Shown piece by piece: positions 22,735 to 34,810 of a stretch of 64,000 nt of DNA. The stretch lies in contig JAEQBH010005385.1 of the NCBI GenBank assembly GCA_016808115.1, positions 1 to 64,000 on the forward strand, given 5' to 3'. A program made the position numbers and the translations under genes. Under the pieces are notes generated by a model. That model did not search any database and was not told the origin of the DNA. It worked only from the letters and a program-made list of their open reading frames with translations. How positions within the stretch are numbered: the first letter of the stretch is position 1; each line of letters begins with the position of its first letter. Origin of the DNA: Tetrastigma voinierianum. Its lineage: Eukaryota > Streptophyta > Magnoliopsida > Vitales > Vitaceae.

Positions 22735-24130
22735 TGGAACTTAAGTCGCGATAGGAAGTGCAGTTTTCAGCAATTCCAAGTCACGACCTCAACAAATTTG
22801 GCTTTGAAGAAGAAACTGAAGAGTCAATAAGTGAAGTCGTGACCAAGAAGTGGAGTCAGATAAAATATGACTCGTAGAGAATAAAGAAGCAAATAAATGA
22901 AGAAGTTCATGTCACACATCATCACACGTCGCGACATCATTGCGATCGCCGCGACACCAAACTGAGATAAATGAATTCGTATACCACCATGAGGTCGCGA
23001 CAAGGAGCCGACTACAAAGCCACAAAGAACACCTCTTCTCAAGTAAATGAAGTCGCAAATCCACTTCAAAGAAAGGACTCGATGTCGCGACCTTGACATT
23101 AATCAAGTAAAGGAGGTCGCAACAGAAACTCCAAATCATACGACCAAGAATTAATGATGAAGCAGACATGATGTCGCGACACCACTTCGAGGTCGCGATG
23201 TAATCAGTTTAGCAAAGAGATACGGAGGTCGCGACATCACAGAAGTCGCGACAAAAGATCTTCGTGAGAGACCGAACATAAGGTCGCGCATAGCTAGGAA
23301 CAGATAGAGACATCAAACACCGACGCCAAAGATGTCGACATCGCTGGTCGTCGCGACATCAACCGCAGTGCATCGTGGTCGCGACATCGCTAGTGGCCGC
23401 GACATCGCCTACATTAACCGCAGGTCGCGACGCCCTTAGCGGGTCGCGACATCAGCCGCAGTATCAGGCGGTTCGCGAAGACGCCAAGAGTCGCTACACG
23501 CTACAAGTGAATCATGGTCGCGACGCCTCAAAGGGTCGCAACATCGCTGTAAAGAAAGGAGGTTGCGGACGCCCTTCGCACGCGACAATCAGCTATAAAG
23601 AATGGAGGTCGCGCGACATCATTTAAATGCCGCGACATCAAATTCCGTAGATGTCGAAACAAGTCACAACAAAGAAAAGCTTCCATTTACATCAGTAGCC
23701 TATAAGCATAACATTGAAGTCGTGACGTATGATTGAAGTCGCGACATCAAAAGAGCTCTCACGCGCAGCGGCCGCTGACGCCATTCGCCATCGCGACATC
23801 GCTATTAAGAGAAGGAAGTCGCGACATCATTCGTTGTCGCGACATCGCTAAAAAGGAAAGAAGGTCAATGGTCATTTAAATATCGCGACATCATATCCAA
23901 GGGATAAAGAAGGCAAGTCGCAGAACCAAATAAAAGCTTCGCTACTGCACGCAACGTAAAACGTAAGTCGCGACGTATGATTGAAGTCGCGACCTCAAAA
24001 GAGCTCTCAATGCGAAAAGGTGAAGTCGCGACGTATGATCAAGTCGCTACATCGTAACGTACTCATAAGAACAAGGAAGTCGCCGACATGAAAGAGAGGT
24101 CGCGATGATCAAGTCAAGGTCGCGACAAAA
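22735..24130 (+). repeat. Dense TCGCGA (GTCGCGACATC) motif array
   Basis: By eye at least 20 copies of the self-complementary hexamer TCGCGA in about 1.4 kb, most within GGTCGCGACATC or AAGTCGCGACATC, at irregular spacing of about 20-90 bp. Related forms with one change (CCGCGACATC, GTCGCAACATC) fill the gaps. It lies upstream of the TATA box, in the U3 part of the LTR-like insertion. Confidence 0.9.
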
Positions 24131-24217
24131 CAAATGGAGCTGCGACATGAACAAACAACGGGCCATTTATTTCAAATCCACAACAGTGCATCAAGTCGGG
24201 GCCCAACTTCCAAACCC

Positions 24218-24225
24218 TATAAATA
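24218..24225 (+). promoter_or_regulatory. TATA box of the 22550-25762 insertion
   Basis: TATAAATA after CCAAACCC, followed about 30 bp later by a CA-type start region. It marks the U3/R boundary if this is an LTR on the plus strand. Confidence 0.55.
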
Positions 24226-27200
24226 ATGCTGAAACACATCGGCAGTGCAGCTTCGCGGCTCGTAAAGAGAAGTCCGCAAATAAGGCTCGCGATTTTAATT
24301 TTCTCGCTTTCTTTTCTTTATTTTGGCCGTTATTTTAGATTGATTAGAGTAGATTGTTATCGTATTTGAATTCTCGACCTGGATGTTAGTCATGAAGTCA
24401 AGCCGAATGCGTAATGATATTTTCTCTTTCAAAATTCACGGCCCCGGGTTCGCTTTGAAGTCCAAACAAATTTTGGAATTCGAACTTCCGCCTTGGGATT
24501 TATAAGAGGTTCTTCCGATCGTGGAGCCACCATAGTGTAATTAAGTAATTTAGAAACCCAGCTTCCGTTGAATTTACTCGTTGTTAGAATTTATCTTTCC
24601 CCGCAAATTTATCGAATTTATCGAACTGTGCTTGAATCATGTCGGGTTTTGTTTATTTTTTGTATCTCGATCCAAATATCGTTGTCCTATACCCGTAATG
24701 GGATTGCTTTCATGCTCTGATTTTCAGGCCCTCCGAGTGACACAGAAGGCATTCCGAGAGTATCGAATAATATCCGAAGGGTATGCGAACCTAATATCGG
24801 GATCTAATGGGCTTTGTGACCCTAATCGATAAATCTTCTTCTCACTTGAAACCGAATGAGTTGAATGACTTATCAATTAAAATGAAATGTAGAGTTCACC
24901 TCGATTCGACACAAGAAGTTCAACCCGTGTTAGCAAGGATCTAATCAAGGAAAGAATAACTGCCCAATTCTTGGAGATGAAACTAGTATAGTGTAAACCC
25001 ATGCTTAGCCTATGTCTTGTGAGCCGAGGTTTATAGTCCATGGGTATGAAGTATTGAAAAAGAAAAATACCCAGAACAAGGCAACTCAGATTAAAAGTAG
25101 TTATCTAATCCTCTGCATTCGAAAGAAACAGGGAAGATTAGATGATGAAATATGTCATTAAGGAGAGATCCACATGACATTACCTTCTTCCTTGGACGGA
25201 TTCTAAATCTGAAGTTCATGAAGCAACGTTACAGAGTGTCTGCAGGAATTGATGTTTCACAATAGCTGTATTTTCAATGCATCCCTTTAAAAGCTAACTG
25301 ACCAGTTTATTTCTTTATATTTTTTATTTTAGCTTTTAAGCATTAGTTCATTTTATTCTTATTTTACATATTTTCATTCTTTCATTATTTCCAAGGCTGC
25401 TAGGATATATCAATCGCAAATCATAGTCCAAATGGTATGTGAGCTTCTGAGTAGTCAGGTAGTTGATCTGCACTTTAGATCTCTCACAAGTGATCGGGAG
25501 CATCTGACTAAATCCACTTTATTACTTGTTCGACCGGTCCACTTCTGCGTAATCATGGATCAAAAACCGTAAAGAAATTCACTATTCTTAAGGAAACCGC
25601 TTTTAATCAAGATAATTGCAAAGAAACACAACAAACAAGTTTCACGGCATTATCAGCCGATGATAATAACTCGGGTAACGTTATAAATTTGTGTTGATGT
25701 TTTGATCCATCACTCACACTTACATAATGAAAAAGAGAAACAAAGTGTGAGCTAAGCCAACACATATACAAAAGAACTACCACCGGAGTGGTGTCCATCA
25801 AAATCTATACACATATACAGAGTCTCATTTACTTATACATGTACAATTTCTATTACAAAACACGTAGATTGCGACAGCTACTGGTGAGCACCTATCTCTA
25901 AGATACCCATTCGCGATGTGGAATGTCCCGCCCTCTAGCCTCCTCTCTTTCTGCATTCCACACGATTGAACACCCGCATAAGCTTTTTACGCTTAGTGGG
26001 AACATAAGCATGGACAACCACCAATGGCATATTCATATAACTTTAATTACTTATCTATCACATATACTTTGCCTATTGCATGTTAATCTCTTTCGGTACA
26101 TATTCTATGTCTTTGGCATATCTTTTATCTATACTTTTACTGTATTCCTGTTTCTATACTTTACATATCCCTATACTTCTCATCTTTCATATCTCCCATA
26201 GGAGTATAAGACTTATATTTTTACTATCATATCATATACTATCATATGTTTTCACATATGTTTTCATGTGTTTTCATATACTATACTTTTCATATACCTT
26301 TCTACTTTATCTACTTTCAGATTTTTACTTGTTCATATCCTTTTCGCGGTATTATACTTGTACTTTCTATATACTATATTCATGTAATCGTTTCATGTAC
26401 TATTTTCATATACCTACATTCATGTATTGTTCATTTCATATACTGTTTTCCTCTTATACTTTTCATATGATAGTCATATAATGTGCTTTTCATATACTGT
26501 ACTTTTCATATGCTTTATCTGTCATATACATTTCATGTCATCACACTTTATTTTTGTACTCGTATACTTGTTATATACTTTTTCTTTCATATACTATATT
26601 GCTCATACTTTTCATATACCGTCATCTTGTACTTTGTACTTCTTGTTCTTAACTGCCTATACTTTCATCGCATACAGTTGTTATGCTTCTCATATCATGT
26701 CATATATTCTATACATGCCATTTCCTTTTTGGTTTCATGTTTGCAACACTCAGAAGCGGATAATGAAACTATATGCACCCGATAAGTACTATCACCGTAC
26801 GAGACAAAGGATTCTATTTGTATGTACTCAAGCCGACGACATCAGATCATCACCGTATGGCATGAAACGACCTATGCCACGTGCGAGTAACCCTTTCGGC
26901 CACCGTGATACAAACGGATCTATGTCATCGACCCAAACGGGGCCTCGATATCCGTATTCAGATTCAGAGCGCCGCCGCAATCGTATCCCTATAGGCATGT
27001 CTCCATCTATCCCTCAGGTTCTGCTGCATAATCCGTATATTTTTCATATCACATTTTTCGTACATATTTCATAAGCATGAATAACTATTGTTACTTCATG
27101 ATTGCTTATGCAATATATACTATCATTACTTTAATCGTATTGCTCTCATATCTCGTAGCTTCATATTACGGTTCTCATATATCTCTATAATACATATATT

Positions 27201-28728
27201 CATATCTTTTTCTATCATTTAGTTTTTGTCTATCATATATCATGAATGCATCTATGCACTCTTGTATTCATATATGTACCTATCATTTGTGTACATGTAC
27301 TCATTCCTATGTTTTGTCATCTTTTGCTTATCTCTACTGCTCTTATCATTTATGTCTTTCTTTCTATCATGTGTTCCTAGCATGTTCCTCTATTCCTTTT
27401 CAGATGTCTATCATATATTCATATCAATACGTATTCTTGTCATGTCTTTATCTATTCATATACTTTCTATATTTCTATCATGTTCCATCTATTCAAGGCA
27501 TGTATTTATTAATCACATGTTCACATCATATAATCTTATATTCATATGTGCCTATCAATCTTGTACTTTAGACTATCATATCTTATGACATATCCTATCA
27601 TATCTTATCATATCTTATGACATATACCTATCATATCTTTTGACATATACTTATCATATCTTTTGACATATCCCTATACATTTCTATACTTGTATGTTAT
27701 CAAACTGTTCTATCTCCCGTAGGAGTACAGAACATAGACTCTTCCTTTGATACCCGTAGGTATTTTTCTTACCTATACTCTTTTACATATCAAATCTACA
27801 TATATTTCTATTTCTTGTTCATATCTATATCCTTCTACTCATGTATTTATTTAACTTTAACCAAGCGATTAGTACACTTGGTACAACAACTCAGTTTTCA
27901 GACAAGATATGGGCACCAAATGCCATTAAATAGCATATGGTTAGATTCTAGACTCAATGAGCTTTCCATAGAGTCCAAGAATACCCATAATGGAGTCCTA
28001 ACGTAATAGTTCATGCAAGTTTCAAGTCATGAAGAAAATCACGAACTTGCAGCACCTCGGCAGCAGCCATCGGATTTTGTCATTTTGAATCTTAACTCAC
28101 ATTTGACACTAGGTTCTTTGTACTCATTTAAATATATATTCTAAGGGGTTCTTTCTTCCAATTGGAATCACTAATTCGAGCACCGAAACTCAAGATATGA
28201 CCTAGACACCCGGGACTACTCTATGCTCAAATCGAACTGCATCACTTGAACACGTCTCACTTTGAGTGACTTTTGGGCCACCTAGAATCAGAATTCTGAT
28301 GATGCCTTATTGAGTTTGTTCTTCTGAAGTCTATTTAACAGTCATCAATCTGATAAGAATTGAGCAAGTTATGGCTAAATATTAAAATCAGCCGAACAGA
28401 AAACAGAACACTATTCCCTCGCGGCACTCCAAGAGCGCCCTCCGACTGCACGCACGTGTCAGCCAAATCGACCGTAACCCAACCGCATCGATACAGTTCA
28501 AGGTGTAATGGCACAGTCAACAAAAAATGCCTGCACGTGTATTTTTCTTCTCATTTTTCCATATTTTTTCACTAAACCAACTCTATACTTCATACACATA
28601 TCAAACCATTTCATATTCATCTTCAAATCTCTTTCTATTCAATTCCTCTTTCACTACTTATCTTCTTTCAAAAAGCTATCATGAATTACAAATTTCTAAA
28701 CTAACTATAATATGGATCCTAACCCATA

Positions 28729-31700
28729 CATAATCACACTCGAAATATACCATAGCGCTTTCTGACTCTGTTTAGGTATATTAAAAGTTAAATATGAATT
28801 TTTCGGAAAATAAAACGCGACCGAAAGTTTACAAGATACAAGGGCAATCTTGTAATTTATTAAAAAGGATATGAAAGTCATAAAAGAGGAAAGATTGGGG
28901 TCAAATGAGAAATTGGCATAAGTTGATTTGCAAAAAGGGAAGAATTTGGGGACCAAGATGCAATTAAGAAAACTTAAAAACCAAAAATGGGTTTTTGTCT
29001 TGGCCAAACATGGCCTTAAGGTGGGGATCAAAATATCTTATATTTTGGTCTCCCAAAAGAGAGAAAAACGGTGGAGAAGAAAAGGAGAAGAGAAGGAGAG
29101 AAGAAGAAGAAGAGGAAGAAGACGGAGAAGCCAAATTAAGGTATGGAACTTGGGATTTTTGCATGGACCTATGAATTCTTGTATGAATCACACAACTAAG
29201 GCTGATCAGAAATACTGCCTTCCAAATCTTAGGTTCATATATCCCTGACCCAGGTGAATGAATGAGAACTAGAGCTTTAGGTAGAGATGGAGCAGAGGTA
29301 TGCTGAGTTTAAGAGTCACAGGCACAAATGACAATTGACGAAGAGATCACAGAATGAATGGTGGTCTTGGCGTTTATGAGGTATGAGTTGATCGCTGAAA
29401 AATATGGAAAAAAGGGAGAAAATAATACACATTATGTGCAATTTTCTAAGTGACATGTACTGAGTACACACCCTGAACATGTACCGGTACATGTTAGGTT
29501 CTGGTCATTTTTTGCCAACATGTACCGGTACATGTTAGACATGTACTGGTACACCCTGTTCTGTTTGTTTTGACCAGTTTTTGTATTTTGGCCATAACTT
29601 TCTCATTTCTTATCCGATTTGAGTGATTCAAGTGGTCAATTAAAATAGACTTCAAGGAGAACCATCCATATAGAAATAGATATCGTCAAATTATGACTCT
29701 ATGGCCCAAAATCCACTCGAAGTGGATCATGTGCAAACCAAATTTGGTTTCAGTGTTGAACAGAGAAGTCCGGTTGTTTCCTGACGTAATCCTGAGTTCC
29801 TGGGTGTTCGAATTGGGTGATTCCAGTTGGAATAGGAACCCTTAGCACCTTAGCTTTAAATTATTATAAGGACATAATGTCAAAATATGAAGTTAAGACC
29901 CCGAAAAATGAGTAATACAAACTGTCCCTTTGTGAAAAATTCCAGAATGACTAGTTGACATAAAATGTCATAACTTTTATTTTGATGATCCGAATGGATT
30001 GATTCCAATTCCTAAGTAAAATAGATTCATAGAGGAATAAGAATATATGAATGAGGTGTGATTTCATACACATCATACTTCATAAGTATATGAAGTGCTA
30101 TATGTAATAGCCATGAAACAAGGAAAATATAGAAAATGCAATATGTATAGATATGTTCATAAAACATGAATATGATATTAATATAGGATATACAAGATTT
30201 GATAGGTATAAGTCATAAGATACGATAAGATACGAGCAAGATATGTCATAAGATACGATAGTCTAAAAGTGCACAATTGATAGGCACATATGAATATAAG
30301 ATTATATGTTGTGAACATATGATTGTCATACATGAACGAATAGATGGAACATGATAAAAATATAGAAAGTATATGAATAGATGAAGACATGACAGGAATA
30401 CGTAAATGATATAAAGAGATATGAATATAGAAAGCTATATATGAATATATGAATACAAGAGTGCATAGATACATTCATGTTATATGATAGACAAAACTAA
30501 ATGATAGAAAAAGATATGACTATACGTAATATGTAGATATACGAACCGTAATATGAAACTACGTATAAGGAGAACTAATACTGAGTAAAGTAACGATAGT
30601 ATATATGCATACAAATATGATAACAATAGTTATTCATGCTTATGAGATATGCATTTAAAATGAAATAAAGCTAATTGGTTCCGCTTAGGACCTCAGAGGA
30701 TGTATGCGCATTTATAGTAAGATACACCGCCGCAAAGATATTCATGTACGATATCGAGGCCCGTTGTCGATGATATAGATCCCGCTTGATCATGGCCCCA
30801 AGAAGGGTCACCACACAATAGACCGAAATCACTTTCAGACAGAGATAGTAAATTTCTGCAATATAGACGTAAATCACCGTCTCGCATAAAGGATGCGACT
30901 CTTCTCGGCACACATAGTTATTTCCCGTATCCGGCCCAAGGTATATTTGCAGCATTTAATATAAAAGAAAAAGAAAAGTATACATGCTGAAATGCATATG
31001 ATATGATATGATATGAGAAGCATAGCCTCATATGCGATTGGAAAGTATGTATGCGCTACAAGCACAAGAAGCACGCATAACTTGCTATGAAAATAAGTAT
31101 ATAAACACAAGAAAATTACAGAAAGTATACAAAAGCACAAAGTATATGCTAGATAGAATAAGAACGTACAAATGTATATGAAGTATACAATAGTACAAAT
31201 ATGAAAATGAAGAATGAAAAGTATAGCATGGGCGATAGCCATTACATAAAATAAGACATGATATATACGATCTAAAGAAATGATATAAGTAATAGTACAT
31301 AGAATGCAATAAATCCATAGAAACTAGAAAGATGAAAAAGATATAGACTAGAACGCAATCACATTACTTGAAAAGAATAGGAACATTGAAAAGACATATG
31401 ACAGCGTGAGAAGGAATAAACACATGACAAGTATAGGAATATGCAAAGTATAAATAGGAATCTGATAAAAGTATAGATAAGAATAGGCGACATAGAATAT
31501 GTAACAGAAAAGATTGACATGCAATAGAAATGTAGAGATGATAAGTAATTAAAGTTATATAAATATGTATATATAGATAATATGCATATGTATAAGCTTG
31601 TGACAGTCGCCATTGGTGGTTGTCCATGCTTATGTTCCCACTAAGCGTAAAGCTTAGCACGGGTGTTCAATCGGGTGGCAGGTACGGAGCGAAGACAAAG

Positions 31701-32074
31701 GGATAGAGGACAGACATTCCACGGCTCCCGACCAAAGCCGAGGCCATTTCGGAGATGAGTCTTCCGTAGTAGCGCCATGATCTCGATGTTTTGTAATAGA
31801 AATTGTACATGTATAAGTAGATGGGACTACGTATGTATGTGTGTATAGATTGTGACGGACACCACTCCGGTGGTAGTTCTTTTGTATATGTACAAATGAT
31901 TTTTGTTATTCGCAGGAAATTGTTGTGCACGATATAGGCGTGCAGTGCGGCCTACGAGAAAGAGCAGTCCAGTAGGAGTCTGAGTACGGTAGAATTATAA
32001 TATATAGTATAGATAGTATAAGCGGGACTTGGGTTTAGGATCATGATAAAGATTGAATGGGATCAGGCGTGACA
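28729..32074 (+). mobile_element. Solo LTR-2 (plus strand), same family as solo LTR-1 and inserted into it
   Basis: About 3.35 kb on the plus strand, from a degraded start near 28729 to GGCGTGACA at 32074. It is an inverted copy of solo LTR-1: for example 31780-31890 is the reverse complement of 25745-25860, and 31630-31665 of 25975-26010. The flanks 28728 and 32075 join in the order expected for solo LTR-1. I could not see a clean target duplication. No internal coding region is present, hence solo. It carries the ACCGGT palindromes at 29454-29556, which solo LTR-1 lacks at the same place. Confidence 0.8.
29454..29556. repeat. Cluster of ACATGTACCGGTACATGT palindromes
   Basis: Two perfect 20-bp palindromes (29476-29495 and 29517-29536, centre ACCGGT) and two imperfect relatives at about 29453-29470 and 29539-29556. 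Their spacing alternates at about 22 and 41 bp. Confidence 0.9.
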
Positions 32075-32743
32075 ACTGCTCTAACATGTAGATGATTGCA
32101 GGGTTTATTCTAAACCCCTAACTGATTACTGCCATTGCTATGAATTCATCCTCGAAAAGTTTCATATGCTTCTTATATTTAAGGTTTTACCAAGGCACAC
32201 TTTTTAAGAATTTAGGGTTAGGAAGAAATCTATGAAACCACACAAGTGCGGGGAGACAACCAATAATCATCCCGAAGCATGGAGATTCATATAACTTTGG
32301 GAATTCCATGTAGTTCCATGCCTTTTGCTCCTCAGTCTTCTTGCTCTTCTCTTCCTCTTCCCCTCTCTCTCTCTACGGTTTGGTCTCTCAAAGTAAGGAC
32401 CAAGTTTACTCTATCATGTTTTGTTAGGCCATTGTTTGGCGAGAGCAGAAAACCCGTTTTTGGTTTTAAGTTTCATTATTGCATTTAGGTCCTTAAACTC
32501 CTTTCTTTTTGCAAAGCAACTTATGCCATATTCTAATTTAACCCCAAATCTTTCCTCAAATTCCATAATTGCATATAAACTTATGCTTTTATGCCTTTAT
32601 GTCCTCAAGTAGTAAATATTTACTTACCCTTGTCTCTAATATTAATTCCGGGTCTCTTATTTTATTTCGAAAAATTTCCATTTAGCTTTTAATATACCCT
32701 AAACAAGTCCGAAAACTGCTAGGGTATATTTCGGGATGTTACA

Positions 32744-32748
32744 TAAGA
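32744..32748. repeat. Target-site duplication TAAGA, right copy (solo LTR-1)
   Basis: Matches 22355-22359. Confidence 0.88.
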
Positions 32749-33410
32749 TGTGCTGGAGCCCAACAACGAATGGGAAATTCTCGGTTAGATCTGCATACAC
32801 CCTTTCCTTACCAACTACGGACTCACCTCTCAAAGGAATATGGAAGAATATATGGAAACTTCAAGTTCCTTAGAGGATCCGCTCGTTTATATGGCTTTTC
32901 TGCTTAGAATCATGAATAAAGAAAGAAATTGTAGGGGTTCACTAATGATCCTACGCCCTTGTCTTGGTAGAGTGGGGATCTCAATCACCTTTTCAAGTCC
33001 TGCGTCAAAGACAATCAACTTTGAAGAAAATTGGTAAAAAGAGATAGTTGGCAGTAGGCCCAGCTTCTCCCCTTCAAGGAATAGCTTGAGGTAAATCTTA
33101 TAAAATGAATAGATTGGGTAGACTCATGGAAGGAAGCATTCTCCATTTATTTATGGTGGATTTGGTGATTGAGAAAGCGAATCGATTTTAAATAAGTGGA
33201 AACACCACGGAAGGAGAGGAAAAATCCAAGGAGCTGATGTTCTTGCATGGAGGTCTGGCGTAGCGGCAAGCGTTATCGAAGGCTGAATTGTGGGTCTTGG
33301 TTAGAGGTGGGATAATAGGTCTGCCCGATGTGCATGGGTGGGTTGAGAGCATTAGTCCCAAGGGGCTTGTCTGACTTTCATTTATGGAAGGTGTGACCCA
33401 TTTTTATTGG
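32749..33410 (+). pseudogene. LINE-A continuation: zf-RVT and RNase H-like 3' part
   Basis: From 32744 the plus strand reads NGKFSVRSAYTLSLP and GIWKNIWKLQVP, then, with shifts, a TNDPT...HLFKS stretch (about 32940-33000). These are the zinc-binding domain blocks of plant LINE ORF2. A piece reading AELWVLVRGG at about 33280 resembles the following RNase H region. 32905-33430 recurs in inverted orientation at 58536-59070. The coding frame has several stops, so it is dead. Confidence 0.75.
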
Positions 33411-34064
33411 ATATTTCAAAGGTCAAATGGACCATTTGATTTTCAAAAAACCGATCAATCCGAGCAGTTTAACGGTTTGACCACGGTTTGGTAGGTTGAT
33501 GCGGTCGATGCAGGTTTAAAATGATTAATCGGACGGTCAGATTTTTAAAACAATTGGTAATCGGTTATGACCAAAACAATAAGGCACTTCCCAAAATTAA
33601 ATGTATACACATATTATTGCAAAGTGAGACTACTTAAAAAAGATGTGTGAAAGGTTAAATTATTCATGTCAATTATTCATAATTTATTTTGTATAATCTA
33701 ATAAGAAGATAAAAAATAAGCTATAGTATTTCGATAAACTTTATTTTATAAAATATAAAATTTACAAAATTGCAATTTATTATTATTTTTAATATTTTAA
33801 TGTCAGGTCCATTTTGACTTGTTTTAGCTCACAGCCCGCTTAGAGTTGGACTGGATTAGTCAAAAGCTAAATTGTGGGTCTTGGTTGGGAATTGGGATAA
33901 TGGGTGGGCCGATGTGCATGAGTGGGTTGAGAGTGTTAGTGCCTTTGGTCGAGAAGGGTGTTGCAACTATAGGCGCATATGTGCTGAAGTCTGCTTGCAT
34001 AATATTTTGGGGAGTTGTTTATTTAAGGATGAAATGGTGAAATGATAAATTTATGAACCAGGAA
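33411..34064. repeat. LINE-A downstream segment and partial repeat of its RNase H region
   Basis: 33411-33865 is AT-rich and is present in inverted form at 46090-46556. 33860-33960 repeats 33285-33350 (CTAAATTGTGGGTCTTGGTT and the following AATTGGGATAATGGGT), so the RNase H-like piece appears twice, 570 bp apart. No intact ORF of note; the 64-codon ORF at 33846 is in this repeat. Confidence 0.65.
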
Positions 34065-34405
34065 TGTGGTCTTAGAACAAGGTGTCGTAATTAGTCCAAA
34101 TGGAGACAATAAAGCATGTCAAAAAGAAGATAGTATGCGAAAGTGAAAATAATAAAGTGTGGTGCAATTGTTGAAGATTAAGGACTTAATTGCGATTAGG
34201 AGAAATATGGGAGTATAAGGCCATGAGACAAACCCAAAATAAACCAAAATTCATTTTGGTCTCATTTCTGCGGTAGCGTAAACGAGGAAGGAATAGAGGA
34301 AGAAGAGGAAGAAGAGGGAGAAGAAGTGGGAGAAGACCGAATCGAGGTATGTTTTAAATGGGGAAATGCATTGGGTATTTTGGATTTGGGTTTTTGGTTT
34401 TGGAG
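34065..34405 (+). repeat. Fragment of an LTR start related to solo LTR-1/2
   Basis: It shares the layout of the first 400 bp of those LTRs: CTTAATTGCGATTAGGAG, an ACCAAAAT...ATTTTGGTCTC pair, a GAAGAAGAGG tract and then GGTATG. It ends where the CACTA-type terminus begins at 34409. Confidence 0.5.
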
Positions 34406-34408
34406 ATT

Positions 34409-34450
34409 CACTACGAGAAAAGTGACTTATAGGGACATTACTTTAGTTGG
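34409..34450 (+). other. CACTA-type transposon terminus
   Basis: CACTACGAGAAAAGTGACTTATAGGGACA resembles the terminal inverted repeat of plant CACTA DNA transposons, which start CACTACAAGAAAA. No matching opposite end was found nearby, so this may be a fragment. Confidence 0.5.
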
Positions 34451-34499
34451 GGCAAAAAAAATTACTTGGTAAGCATATTTTAGTTTAATGGCTTGTTGG

Positions 34500-34810
34500 C
34501 TGCGGCTCTGGTGACTCACATAGTTGCGGATAGGATTGTGTCTGACTAAAAGTGATTATATAGTTGCGTTGGGATTGAGTCTCGGCCCAAAGTGGCTACA
34601 TGGTTGTGGATGGGATTGTGTCTCAAGCCCAAAGTGATTTTATAGTTGCATTTAGGATTGGTCTGGTAAAAGTGATTTTATAGTTCTGGATATGATTGAT
34701 TTGATTAAAAGTGACTTTATAATTGCATATGGGATTGATCTTGACTAAAAGTGGCTATAGTTGCGAAAAGATTGAGTCGCGATTAAAAATGACTTTATAT
34801 TTGATGGAAC
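34500..34810 (+). repeat. About 45-bp subterminal tandem repeats
   Basis: Seven or so imperfect units with the pattern AAAGTGACTTTATAGTTGC, then GGATTGAGTCTG. Arrays of this kind just inside the terminus are usual for CACTA elements. Confidence 0.65.

Larger units (their letters stand above)
22550..25762 (+). mobile_element. LTR-like insertion (probable solo LTR) within solo LTR-1
   Basis: About 3.2 kb that interrupts solo LTR-1 between sequences adjoining in the sister copy at 31890-31910. CATAT occurs at 22545-22549 and 25763-25767 and is the likely target duplication. The right end is GCCAACA; the left end is CGATGAG, where TG is expected, so the left boundary is less certain. It holds the TCGCGA array (22735-24130), then a TATA box (24218-24225) and a downstream part without ORFs of note. 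The lineage is unknown; a Tat/Athila-type LTR is possible. Confidence 0.55.
22360..32743 (-). mobile_element. Solo LTR-1 (minus strand, gypsy-1-related family), split by two insertions
   Basis: On the minus strand it starts TGTAACATCCCG at 32743 and ends GGCGTGACA at 22360, flanked by TAAGA. Its own sequence lies in three pieces: 32743-32075, 28728-25763 and 22549-22360, about 3.8 kb in total. No internal retrotransposon region is attached to either side; LINE coding sequence resumes on both sides, so this is a solo LTR left by recombination between two LTRs. It shares blocks with the gypsy-1 LTRs (CACTAAGCG near 25990, CATCGACCCAAACGG near 26925). The many long ORFs at 26080-27590 come from low-complexity CATATAC-like sequence and are not genes. 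Confidence 0.85.

Noticed and set aside
22735..24130. CRISPR-like array or phage-type repeat
   Set aside because: Spacing is irregular, the motif is a short palindrome with no constant longer repeat, and the setting is a plant LTR.
26080..27590. Overlapping long ORFs (up to 215 codons) rich in Tyr, Phe, Ser, Ile
   Set aside because: They arise from CATATACTTTT-like low-complexity DNA within solo LTR-1, lie in several frames at once, and match the inverted copy at 30100-31600, which has no such ORF on the homologous strand.
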